Below are positions 1 through 6,022 of a stretch of DNA of 10,778 bases, piece after piece. The stretch comes from CAVSUR01 sp052143655 (GTDB taxonomy: Bacteria; Actinomycetota; Actinomycetes; Streptosporangiales; Streptosporangiaceae), in the NCBI GenBank assembly GCA_052143655.1, contig JBKQSL010000293.1:1-10778 (forward strand). The letters are read 5' to 3'. A program made the position numbers and the translations under genes. Each line of letters begins with the position of its first letter. Positions within the stretch are counted from its first letter, which is position 1. The notes beneath the pieces were generated by a model. The model was given only the letters and a program-made list of their open reading frames with translations. It was not told the origin of the DNA and did no database searches.

Positions 1-113
1 TCCTGCCGGGGGTACCGCTGATGATCCTGGCGTTCCTCGGCGGCCTGACCGTGTTCATCGTCCGCATCGTCCGCAAGTCCGCCCTGCGGCGGGCGTGGCA
101 GCCCCGCAGCTGA
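1..113 (+). CDS. C-terminal end of a membrane protein (partial)
   Basis: Only the last 36 codons are in the window, in the frame starting at base 3 and ending at TGA 111-113. The peptide has one hydrophobic stretch (roughly VPLMILAFLGGLTVFIV), followed by a basic tail (RIVRKSALRRAWQPRS). This looks like a final transmembrane helix with a positively charged cytoplasmic end. Too little is visible to assign a family. The next gene is convergent, so this is the end of its transcription unit. Confidence 0.6.
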   Translation, partial: LPGVPLMILAFLGGLTVFIVRIVRKSALRRAWQPRS

Positions 114-224
114 CGAGGCGGGCGCCAACCGTCCAGGAGAGGTCACGCACTCGGTCACCGTGCGCGTCGAGGATGCCCGCGCGCACTGCACGCGCCCAGG
201 GGTACGGCACGTCCAGGCCGGACG

Positions 225-239
225 CTTGCCCCCGGCAAG
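225..239. terminator. Hairpin between convergent genes
   Basis: CTTGCC (225-230) pairs with GGCAAG (234-239) across a 3-nt loop. It lies between the end of the upstream membrane-protein gene and the convergent queA-like gene. No T-tract follows on either strand, so termination is inferred from position and structure only. Confidence 0.35.
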
Positions 240-285
240 TGCGACCCCTTCGCCTGCCGCGCCCGGCAAGCCGATCATGTTGTCC

Positions 286-300
286 CGATCACGATGATCG
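286..300 (-). terminator. Hairpin just after the queA-like stop codon
   Basis: CGATCA (286-291) and TGATCG (295-300) form a 6-bp stem with a 3-nt loop, starting 2 bases past the queA-like stop on the minus strand. An alternative pairing with CGATCAT at 273-279 is possible. There is no T-run, so this is a weak terminator or mRNA-end stabiliser candidate. Confidence 0.3.
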
Positions 301-302
301 CG

Positions 303-1370
303 TCAGTGGCGCAGCAGCAGGCAGCTGTCACCGAATTCGTGCCACAGATAGCCCGCCTGCTCGGCCTCGGCGTAGGCCGCGCGGACGAGCCGGTCCCCGG
401 CGACGGCCCGCAGCAGGTCCAGGTGCGAGGCGCCCGGCTCGTGCCAGCCGGTGATCAGGCCGGTGACCACGCGGGCCGGGCGGCCGGGGCCGAGGACCAG
501 CCGGGTCCACCCGCAGCGGGCCCCGACCTGCTGGCCCGGGCCGACCGCGCTCTCCAGGGCCCGAACGCCGGTCGTGCCGACCGCGATCACCCGGCGGCCC
601 GCGGCGCGGGTGAGGTTGACCAGTTCGGCGGTGTAGCCGGGCACGGCGAACCGCTCGGGCAGCGGCGGCTCACCGGCCTCTAGCGACGCCACCCCGGCAT
701 GCAGGGTGACCGGCGCGATCAAGACACCGGCCGCGATCAGGCTGGTGACCAGTTCCGGGGTAAACGGCCGGGCCGCGCTGGGCATCTCGGCACTGCCCGG
801 AACCCGGGCGAACGCGGTCTGATAGGCCGCGAGCGGCCATGAATCCGGCACATAGGAGTAGCGGATCGCCCGGCCGTGCCTGCTGAGGTAGTCGCCGACT
901 GATTGCGGGACGCCGACGGCGCCAGGGGCCCCGTCGCCGCTGGGTGGGGCGGCGCCGTCATCGCGGCCCGGCAGGCCGGCGGTCGCGGTCCACAGCCGGT
1001 CGGCAGCCGGATTCGGGTACCGGGCCAGCAGTTCGAGTGACGCCCCGCCGTCCAGGCGGATGACCTCGCCGGGCATAGCGTCAGTGACCCGGCCCCGGCC
1101 TGCCGGGTCGCGCAGTTCGATGAGCCAGAAGCCGTCGTCGAGCACAGCGGACAGATGCACGACGGCCGCCTGGCCGCCAGCCCGGCGGCCAGGGATGGCG
1201 GCGGGGATCGTGGCCGAGTTATTCACCACGAGCAGGTCACCTGGCGCCAGGAAGCGGGGCAGGTCAGCGAAGCGGGCATGGGCCAGACCGTCCGGCGCTG
1301 CGGCCAGCAGCCGCACTGCGTCCCTGGTCAGGCCCTGCTGTTCCGGCGGTCGGGTCGCGGAGCGGATCAT
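303..1370 (-). CDS. QueA-like protein (SAM:tRNA ribosyltransferase-isomerase family, divergent actinobacterial type)
   Basis: 355 aa, close to the roughly 350 aa of QueA, the enzyme that transfers the SAM ribosyl group to 7-aminomethyl-deazaguanine in tRNA as epoxyqueuosine. Family landmarks are LAPGDLLVVNN (41-51), AYQTAFARVPGS (182-193), VTLHAG (221-226), RRVIAVGTTGVRALE (259-273) and GWHEPGASHLDLL (308-320). Several classical motifs differ: NDTRV-like is NNSAT, AGLHF-like is SAARPF, and NFHLP-like is GWHEP. A Gly/Pro/Ala-rich linker sits near 131-158. These changes match my recollection of a distinct actinobacterial subfamily, so a true queuosine role is doubtful. ATG 1370 is chosen because it overlaps the SDR stop (ATGA, 1367-1370), implying translational coupling; extension further upstream would run through SDR coding sequence. 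Family is confident; substrate is unknown. Confidence 0.85.
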   Translation of the reverse strand: MIRSATRPPEQQGLTRDAVRLLAAAPDGLAHARFADLPRFLAPGDLLVVNNSATIPAAIPGRRAGGQAAVVHLSAVLDDGFWLIELRDPAGRGRVTDAMPGEVIRLDGGASLELLARYPNPAADRLWTATAGLPGRDDGAAPPSGDGAPGAVGVPQSVGDYLSRHGRAIRYSYVPDSWPLAAYQTAFARVPGSAEMPSAARPFTPELVTSLIAAGVLIAPVTLHAGVASLEAGEPPLPERFAVPGYTAELVNLTRAAGRRVIAVGTTGVRALESAVGPGQQVGARCGWTRLVLGPGRPARVVTGLITGWHEPGASHLDLLRAVAGDRLVRAAYAEAEQAGYLWHEFGDSCLLLRH

Positions 1371-2065
1371 GACACCACCGCGGCGGCCAGGTCGCTGGCG
1401 CGATACCGGCCGCTGGGCGGCCGCTCGGCGAGCAGCCGCAGCAGTGCGGGCAGCACGCTTTCCGGCTCGGGCCGGTCGGAGATGTCCTCGCCGGGGAACG
1501 CCTGCTGGTGCATGCCGGTCCGCATGTCGCCGGGATCGAAGGCATAGCACCGCAGAGCTGGCTCCTCGGCCGCCAGCACCGCGGTGAGCTGGTCCAGCGC
1601 GGCCTTGGCCGACCCGTACCCGCCCCAGCCGGGATAGGCCTCGACGGCCGCATCAGAGCTGACATTGACGACCGCTCCCCCGGCGGCGGCCAGCGGCGCG
1701 GCAAGCAGCTGGATGAGGGCCAGCGGGGCGAGCACGTTGGCCTGGTACACGGCCGCGAGCTCGCCCAGCGGGTAGTCGCGCAGCGGGGGCAGCGGGCTGG
1801 CGCCGAGCGTGCTGGCGTTGTTGAGCAGAACGTCGAGGCGGCCGGCCCGGCGGGCGGCGGCCGCCAGCTCCGCCCGGTGTCCCGGGTCGGTGACGTCACC
1901 GGGGATCACGGTGATCTGCGAGGTGACGGTAAACCTGCGGACCGCGGCCGCGAGGTCGCCGGCCGAGCGGGCGTCGACGATGAGCGACCAGCCGCGCTGG
2001 GCCAGTGCGGCGGCGGCGGCGCGGCCGAGGCCGCGCGACGCGCCCGTGATCAGGATTGCTGGCAT
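1367..2065 (-). CDS. Short-chain dehydrogenase/reductase (SDR), first gene of SoxR-adjacent operon
   Basis: 232-aa classical SDR, an NAD(P)-dependent oxidoreductase expected in the cytoplasm. Visible motifs are the cofactor-binding TGASRGLG (7-14), GDVTD (56-60, adenine-ring Asp), NNAS (82-85), the catalytic VNVSS (133-137) and Y150-x3-K154 in GGYGSAK, then DPGDMRT (178-183). The catalytic set is intact, so it should be active; the substrate cannot be read from sequence. ATG 2065 is chosen because it begins the Rossmann strand (MPAILITGAS) and has GGAG about 5 nt upstream. A GTG/ATG further upstream would lie before the predicted transcript start near 2116. It overlaps the downstream queA-like gene by 4 bp. 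SoxR-regulated oxidoreductases are known in Streptomyces, which supports a redox-stress role as inference. Confidence 0.9.
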   Translation of the reverse strand: MPAILITGASRGLGRAAAAALAQRGWSLIVDARSAGDLAAAVRRFTVTSQITVIPGDVTDPGHRAELAAAARRAGRLDVLLNNASTLGASPLPPLRDYPLGELAAVYQANVLAPLALIQLLAAPLAAAGGAVVNVSSDAAVEAYPGWGGYGSAKAALDQLTAVLAAEEPALRCYAFDPGDMRTGMHQQAFPGEDISDRPEPESVLPALLRLLAERPPSGRYRASDLAAAVVS

Positions 2066-2122
2066 GGCTTCTCCGTTGCTGGTAGCGAGCGCATGTCCGC
2101 GTTCTGGCAGCGGACGCATGCC

Positions 2123-2153
2123 ATACTGGTAGCTGAAGTCAGCTTTAAGTCAA
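2123..2153 (-). promoter_or_regulatory. SoxR/MerR-type promoter with operator in a 19-bp spacer
   Basis: On the minus strand, TTGACT (2148-2153) is a -35 box and CAGTAT (2123-2128) a plausible -10, separated by 19 bp (2129-2147). Inside this stretched spacer is the perfect inverted repeat AGCTGA-AG-TCAGCT (2131-2144), centred within half a base of the spacer middle. Overlong spacers containing a dyad are the hallmark of promoters activated by MerR-family proteins, including SoxR. The divergent soxR-type gene next door is the obvious regulator. The repeat does not match the enteric SoxR box (CCTCAAGTTAACTTGAGG). A transcript starting near 2116 would have a leader of about 50 nt before the SDR start. 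Confidence 0.65.
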
Positions 2154-2219
2154 GGGGCGCTGCGGCCAGCTCGCCCAGGCACTGAGCCGCCCGCCGAGGC
2201 CGGCCGGGCTGGAGGGACC

Positions 2220-2735
2220 ATGCGAAGCACCGATCCGCTGCCGATCGGGGAACTCGCCCGGCGCAGCGGCTTCGCCGAGTCGGCGATCCGCTACTACGAC
2301 CGCCTGGGCCTGCTGACGGCCAGCCGCACATCCGGCGGTCAGCGCCGTTTTGCCCGGTCCACGCTGCGCCGGCTGGCCTTCATCCGCGCCGCCCGCAACG
2401 TCGGCCTCAGCCTGGACGAGATTGGCGCCGCGCTCGCCACCCTGCCCGCCGGCCGGACCCCGACCCGGGCCGACTGGACCCGGCTGTCCCGCGGCTGGCG
2501 GCAGCGCCTCGATGACCAGATCGCCGCGCTGACCGCCCTGCGCAACGGCCTGGACTCGTGCATCGGGTGCGGCTGCCTGTCGCTGCAGCGCTGCGCCATC
2601 TCCAATCCCGCCGATCAGGCCCGGCTGGCCGGGCCAGGCGCGGCCTATTTCCCGGCGCTGCTGCGCCGCGACGAGAGCCGGATCGCCGCCCGCAGCCGGG
2701 CGCTGACCGGGCAGGACGCCGCCGCCGGGCGCTGA
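2220..2735 (+). CDS. soxR: SoxR-type redox-sensing MerR-family transcriptional regulator
   Basis: 171 aa. The N-terminal MerR winged helix is clear: PIGELARRSGFAESAIRYYD (8-27), RLGLL, then SGGQRRF (38-44). A dimerisation helix follows around 85-112. The diagnostic feature is the cluster C114-x2-C117-x-C119-x5-C125 (CIGCGCLSLQRC), matching the [2Fe-2S] ligands of SoxR, followed by the usual SNP. In SoxR, oxidation of the cluster by superoxide or redox-cycling compounds switches a long-spacer promoter on. ATG 2220 has a strong GGAGGG Shine-Dalgarno just upstream and starts at the family's normal N-terminus. Outside enterics SoxR usually controls target genes directly, and the divergent SDR/queA-like operon is the likely target here. 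The C-terminal tail is longer than in E. coli SoxR and of unknown role. Confidence 0.92.
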   Translation: MRSTDPLPIGELARRSGFAESAIRYYDRLGLLTASRTSGGQRRFARSTLRRLAFIRAARNVGLSLDEIGAALATLPAGRTPTRADWTRLSRGWRQRLDDQIAALTALRNGLDSCIGCGCLSLQRCAISNPADQARLAGPGAAYFPALLRRDESRIAARSRALTGQDAAAGR

Positions 2736-2756
2736 CCGGCCGACGGGCGCGCCGGT
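2735..2756 (+). terminator. Possible hairpin at soxR end
   Basis: ACCGGC (2735-2740) can pair with GCCGGT (2751-2756) across a 10-nt GC-rich loop, beginning at the last base of the soxR stop codon. There is no T-tract, so this is a weak terminator candidate. Confidence 0.25.
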
Positions 2757-2759
2757 ATC

Positions 2760-2785
2760 CGCCCTGCGCCCTTCGCCCTGCGCCC
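2760..2785. repeat. Short tandem repeat, 2 x 12 bp with 2-bp gap
   Basis: CGCCCTGCGCCC occurs at 2760-2771 and again at 2774-2785, giving a 14-bp period in the intergenic region after soxR. Both copies are identical. It is probably slippage in low-complexity DNA; no function is evident. Confidence 0.5.
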
Positions 2786-2852
2786 CTGCGGCCTGGAACC
2801 CGATGCCGCCAGGTTTGCCCCGGGATGAAGCATTTTTGAAACAATTGCCGGC

Positions 2853-2878
2853 CACAATCCCGTCAGGGTTGTGTCAGG
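2853..2878. promoter_or_regulatory. Operator-like repeats upstream of NCS1 permease
   Basis: CACAATCCC (2853-2861) faces GGGTTGTG (2866-2873) across GTCA, a near-perfect dyad with one bulged T. GTCAGG also occurs directly repeated at 2862-2867 and 2873-2878, 11 bp apart, or about one helical turn. This sits about 120 bp before the permease start in an unusually AT-containing stretch (2831-2858). It could be a binding site for a nucleobase-responsive repressor; no regulator gene is adjacent. I found no convincing -35/-10 pair. Confidence 0.3.
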
Positions 2879-2995
2879 CCAGCGTGATGCCCGAGACTGC
2901 CCCGGGACAGTGCGGCCGTGCGGCGGCAGACGACCGGCGCAGGCGGGGCCCGGCTGGCGCAGGTGGCTGACAGCTAGCTAAGGGGTGGACGGCAA

Positions 2996-4468
2996 GTGAC
3001 CGAATCCAGTGGCGCGACGGCGACCGCGGTCATCGAAGCAGACGTGCGCGAGGGCACGTACGGCTCCAAGGTCGCCGCGGTCGAGCCGGGCGGCGCAGAG
3101 TTCATCCCGCTGTCCGAGCGGCACGGCAGGCCGCATCAGCAGCTCTGGACCTGGGTGTCGCCGAACATGGAGTTCGCGACCATTTTCGTCGGCTTCATCG
3201 GCGTCTGGTTCTTCGGCCAGTCGTTCTGGATGGCGACGCTGGCGATCGTGCTCGGCAGCGCACTCGGCTCGCTGGCGCAGGCAGCGCTCGCGGCCCGCGG
3301 GCCATTGTTCGGCGTGCCGCAGATGGTGCTGTCCCGGATCGGCTTCGGCTTCCTCGGCAACATCCTGCCGGCCGGCATCAACGCGCTGGTGGCAGGCGTC
3401 GGCTGGTTCGCCGTCAACAGCGTCAGCGGCGCCTTTGCGCTGAACGCACTGCTCGGCTGGAACTCCAGGCTCTGCCTGCTGATCATCGTCGTGGCGCAGC
3501 TGGCGGTAGCGTTCTTCGGGCACAACCTGGTGCACGCCTTCGAGCGGGCAGCGTTCCCGTTCCTGGTGGTGGTCTTCATCATCGCCTCGGCGGTGATCGT
3601 GTCCAAGGCGCAGCCCGGCGTGCACGTGGCCGGCGTCCCCGGCGGGTTCCTGATCACCTTCGGAGCCGCGTTCGGCTACGCGGCCGGCTGGAACCCCTAC
3701 GCCAGCGACTACTCCCGGTACCTGCCGCCGGACACCAACCGCCGGGCCACCGGGCTGTGGGCAGGCCTGGGCGTATTCTTGTCCTGCGCGGTGCTGGAAA
3801 CCGTCGGCGCGGCCGCGGCCACGATCACCAGCGTCAGCAAGTACGCCGCCAACCCGACCGCGGGATTCACCAGCCACCTGCCCACCTGGATCGGCGACAT
3901 CACGCTGCTGGCCATCGCCCTCGGCGCGATCTGCGCCAACGCGCTGAACGTGTACTCCGGCTCGATGTCGTTCCTGGCCCTCGGCGTCCGGCTGCCGCTG
4001 ACCCTGCGCCGGGCGATCGTGGCGATCGTGTTCGGCGTCGCCGGGTTCTTCGTGGCGCTGTCCGGGCTCAGCGACGCCGGCACCAAGTACAACAACTTCC
4101 TGCTGGTCATCGCGTACTGGATCGGGCCGTGGCTGGGCGTCTTCTTCGCCGACCAGTTCCTGCGGCGCGGCAAGCACGTCGCCGGGTTCCTGTTCGACCG
4201 CAAGCACAACCCGTGGGCCGGATTCGCCGCGATGGCGATCGCGATGGCGGTGTCCATCCTGCTGTTCGCCAACCAGACCGACTACGTCGGAATCGTGCCC
4301 AAGCATCATCCGGCCTTCGGGGACCTGACCTTCGAGGTCGGATTCGTGCTGGCCGCGCTGCTGTATGCGCTGTTCTTCCGGCTGCAGGGCGAGAACCGGC
4401 GGGAGGAGATCCTGGTGATCCCGAGCGCGGAGCCGACCACGCTCCAGGAGCCGACCAGCACGGCATGA
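2996..4468 (+). CDS. NCS1-family nucleobase permease (cytosine/purine/allantoin type)
   Basis: 490-aa polytopic membrane protein with about 12 hydrophobic segments, normal for NCS1 transporters, which are cation-driven importers of cytosine, purines, allantoin, hydantoins or related rings. Family signatures include the N-terminal RHGRPHQQLWTW (42-53) leading into WVSPNMEFATIFVG, GWNPYASDYSRYLP (231-244), ANALNVYSGSMSF (314-326) and KYNNFLL (364-370). The start is GTG 2996, with AAGGGG about 10 nt upstream. The gene is convergent with a CodA-type deaminase whose stop is only 35 bp away. This suggests cytosine or 5-methylcytosine as cargo, by context only. NCS1 substrate cannot be read reliably from primary sequence. 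The tail after residue 463 is hydrophilic and cytoplasmic. Confidence 0.9.
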   Translation: MTESSGATATAVIEADVREGTYGSKVAAVEPGGAEFIPLSERHGRPHQQLWTWVSPNMEFATIFVGFIGVWFFGQSFWMATLAIVLGSALGSLAQAALAARGPLFGVPQMVLSRIGFGFLGNILPAGINALVAGVGWFAVNSVSGAFALNALLGWNSRLCLLIIVVAQLAVAFFGHNLVHAFERAAFPFLVVVFIIASAVIVSKAQPGVHVAGVPGGFLITFGAAFGYAAGWNPYASDYSRYLPPDTNRRATGLWAGLGVFLSCAVLETVGAAAATITSVSKYAANPTAGFTSHLPTWIGDITLLAIALGAICANALNVYSGSMSFLALGVRLPLTLRRAIVAIVFGVAGFFVALSGLSDAGTKYNNFLLVIAYWIGPWLGVFFADQFLRRGKHVAGFLFDRKHNPWAGFAAMAIAMAVSILLFANQTDYVGIVPKHHPAFGDLTFEVGFVLAALLYALFFRLQGENRREEILVIPSAEPTTLQEPTSTA

Positions 4469-4474
4469 CGCCGT

Positions 4475-4499
4475 GAGCCGGCCTGCCGGGCCCGGGCTC
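4475..4499. terminator. Hairpin between convergent permease and deaminase genes
   Basis: GAGCC (4475-4479) pairs with GGCTC (4495-4499), with further imperfect GC pairing inside (CCGG/CCGG). It fills the 35-bp gap between the two stop codons, so it could terminate both transcripts. No T-tract is present. Confidence 0.4.
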
Positions 4500-4503
4500 C
4501 GGG

Positions 4504-5772
4504 TCACTGCCGCAGGAAGGTGACCTCCTCCTCGGTGCCGTGCCAGACGATGCGGTGCTGCGCGGGCTCCGACCGGGCTATCACCCGGCCGCCGCGCAGC
4601 ACCAGGGTGCGCGGGGCGATCAGGCGCAGCGCGTCCGCCTCGGACGGCGCGTCGAAGACGACCAGGTCAGCCGGCCCGCCGGGGCGCAGCCCGTAGTCCG
4701 GCACGCCCAGCGCCCGGGCCGGGTTCACGGTGATCATCTCGATCAGCTGCCGCAGCTCGGCGTCGCCGGACATCTGACCCAGGTGCACCAGCACGAACGC
4801 GGCCTGCAGCGGGTCGCCGTACCCGAGCGGGTACCACGGGTCCATGACCGAGTCGTGCCCGATGCACACGTTGACCCCGGCCTCGGCAAGCTGCTTGACC
4901 CGGGTGTGCCCGCGGCGGATCGGCCCGGTGTCGAACCGCCCCTGCAGCACCGCGTTGTCCAGCGGGTTGGTCACCATGTGCAGCCCGGCCCGGGCGATGT
5001 TGGCGATCAGCCGGTGGGCGTAGGCGTTGTTGTAGGAGTGCATCGCGGTGGTGTGGCTGGCGGTGACCCGGCCGGACATGCCGCGGCGGATCGTCTGCGC
5101 CGCCATCACCTCGACGAACCGGGAGTGGTCATCGTCGGTCTCGTCGCAGTGGATGTCGACGCGCAGCCCGTGCTCGTCGGCCAGTGCCATCGCGAACTGC
5201 ACCGACTCGACGCCGTCCTCGCGGGTCAGCTCGTAGTGCGGGATCCCGCCGACGACGTCGGCACCGAGCTCGACGGCCTTGCGCATCAGCTCCCGGCCGC
5301 CGTCGAAGGCCAGGATGCCCTGCTGCGGGAACGCGACCAGCTGCAGGTCGATCAGCCCGCGCACCTCCTCGCGCAGGTCGACCAGGGCGCGCAGGGCGCG
5401 CAGCTGCGGGTCGCAGACGTCGACGTGACTGCGGACGTGCTGCACGCCGCAGGCCAGCTGCCAGCGCAGGATCTGCCGGACCCGGGACTGGACGTCCTCA
5501 TAGCTGAGGTCGGCGACCCGCTGCGCCCACACGGCTATCCCCTCGAACAGCGAGCCGGACACGTTGGGCCGGGGCTGGCCAACCGTCAGCACCGCGTCGA
5601 GGTGGATATGCGGTTCCACCAGGGGCGGGGTGACCAGGCGGCCGCCCAGGTCGATCACCTCGGTGGCGGTGCTGGCAGCGTCGACGCCGACGATCGCGCC
5701 GCGGTCCACGCCGAGATCGGTGAGCGCGTCCTGGCCCGCCAGCCGGGCGTTGCGGAGGATCAGATCGATCAT
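4504..5772 (-). CDS. codA: CodA-type cytosine deaminase; predicted 5-methylcytosine deaminase
   Basis: 422-aa amidohydrolase, close to the length of E. coli CodA, which hydrolyses cytosine to uracil and ammonia. Metal and catalytic positions are conserved: HIHLD (H55, H57), HCDETDDDHSRF (H208, E211), ASHTTAMHSYN (H240) and GHD (D307). Other landmarks are VAFPQQG (146-152), IPHYE (177-181) and DPWYPLG (311-317). The residue after the metal Asp, equivalent to E. coli Asp314, is Ser308 (codon 4849-4851). Loss of Asp314 is the published discriminator for CodA homologues that deaminate 5-methylcytosine to thymine (Hitchcock and colleagues, from memory). Phe310 is also replaced, by Ile304. ATG 5772 gives MIDLILRNARL, the usual N-terminus; its Shine-Dalgarno is poor, but upstream sequence is low-complexity. 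Convergent with an NCS1 permease. Confidence 0.9.
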   Translation of the reverse strand: MIDLILRNARLAGQDALTDLGVDRGAIVGVDAASTATEVIDLGGRLVTPPLVEPHIHLDAVLTVGQPRPNVSGSLFEGIAVWAQRVADLSYEDVQSRVRQILRWQLACGVQHVRSHVDVCDPQLRALRALVDLREEVRGLIDLQLVAFPQQGILAFDGGRELMRKAVELGADVVGGIPHYELTREDGVESVQFAMALADEHGLRVDIHCDETDDDHSRFVEVMAAQTIRRGMSGRVTASHTTAMHSYNNAYAHRLIANIARAGLHMVTNPLDNAVLQGRFDTGPIRRGHTRVKQLAEAGVNVCIGHDSVMDPWYPLGYGDPLQAAFVLVHLGQMSGDAELRQLIEMITVNPARALGVPDYGLRPGGPADLVVFDAPSEADALRLIAPRTLVLRGGRVIARSEPAQHRIVWHGTEEEVTFLRQ

Positions 5773-5900
5773 GCTGCCATCATCGCGTGGCCAGCGCCCG
5801 CTGGCACCGCCAAGTCCGGCACAGACCGGCGGGCCGCGCCGCACGGACCGCCGGGGCGCACGGTGTGGCATCCGGGACCGACGCTCCCGCTGCGGTAATT

Positions 5901-5915
5901 TGCCTGATTCAGGCA
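5901..5915. promoter_or_regulatory. Inverted repeat in the codA / DUF3097 divergent region
   Basis: TGCCTG (5901-5906) and CAGGCA (5910-5915) form a perfect 6-bp dyad around ATT. It follows TAATT, the only AT-rich patch in the 250-bp divergent region 5773-6022. An operator for either flanking gene is possible; no clear -35/-10 pair was found on either strand. The rest of 5773-6022 shows nothing recognisable. Confidence 0.3.
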
Positions 5916-6022
5916 GGGGCCCGCAGGTGTCCGGACCGGGCCTGCCGGGACCGGGCGGTCGGCGATAGGCGGGCCGGCACGGCTGGCCGGCCCGGGGCAC
6001 AGCGAGGACGGAGTGACCAGCA

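Noticed and set aside
2066..2119. N-terminal extension of the SDR (MRPLPERGHALATSNGEA)
   Set aside because: It would begin upstream of the predicted transcript start and precede the normal Rossmann start. A good ribosome site fits ATG 2065.
2836..2874. TTGAAA (2836-2841) or TTGCCG (2845-2850) as the permease -35 box
   Set aside because: No acceptable -10 hexamer lies 16-19 bp downstream of either.
2978..4507. Long open frame (over 500 codons) antisense to the permease
   Set aside because: Its translation is Gln/Arg/Asp/Gly-rich without domains. It is the expected antisense shadow of a high-GC gene, and the plus strand has a clear NCS1 transporter.
4540..5898. Long plus-strand open frame antisense to codA
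   Set aside because: Composition is His/Val/Gly/Gln-rich and without motifs. The minus strand encodes an unmistakable CodA-type enzyme.
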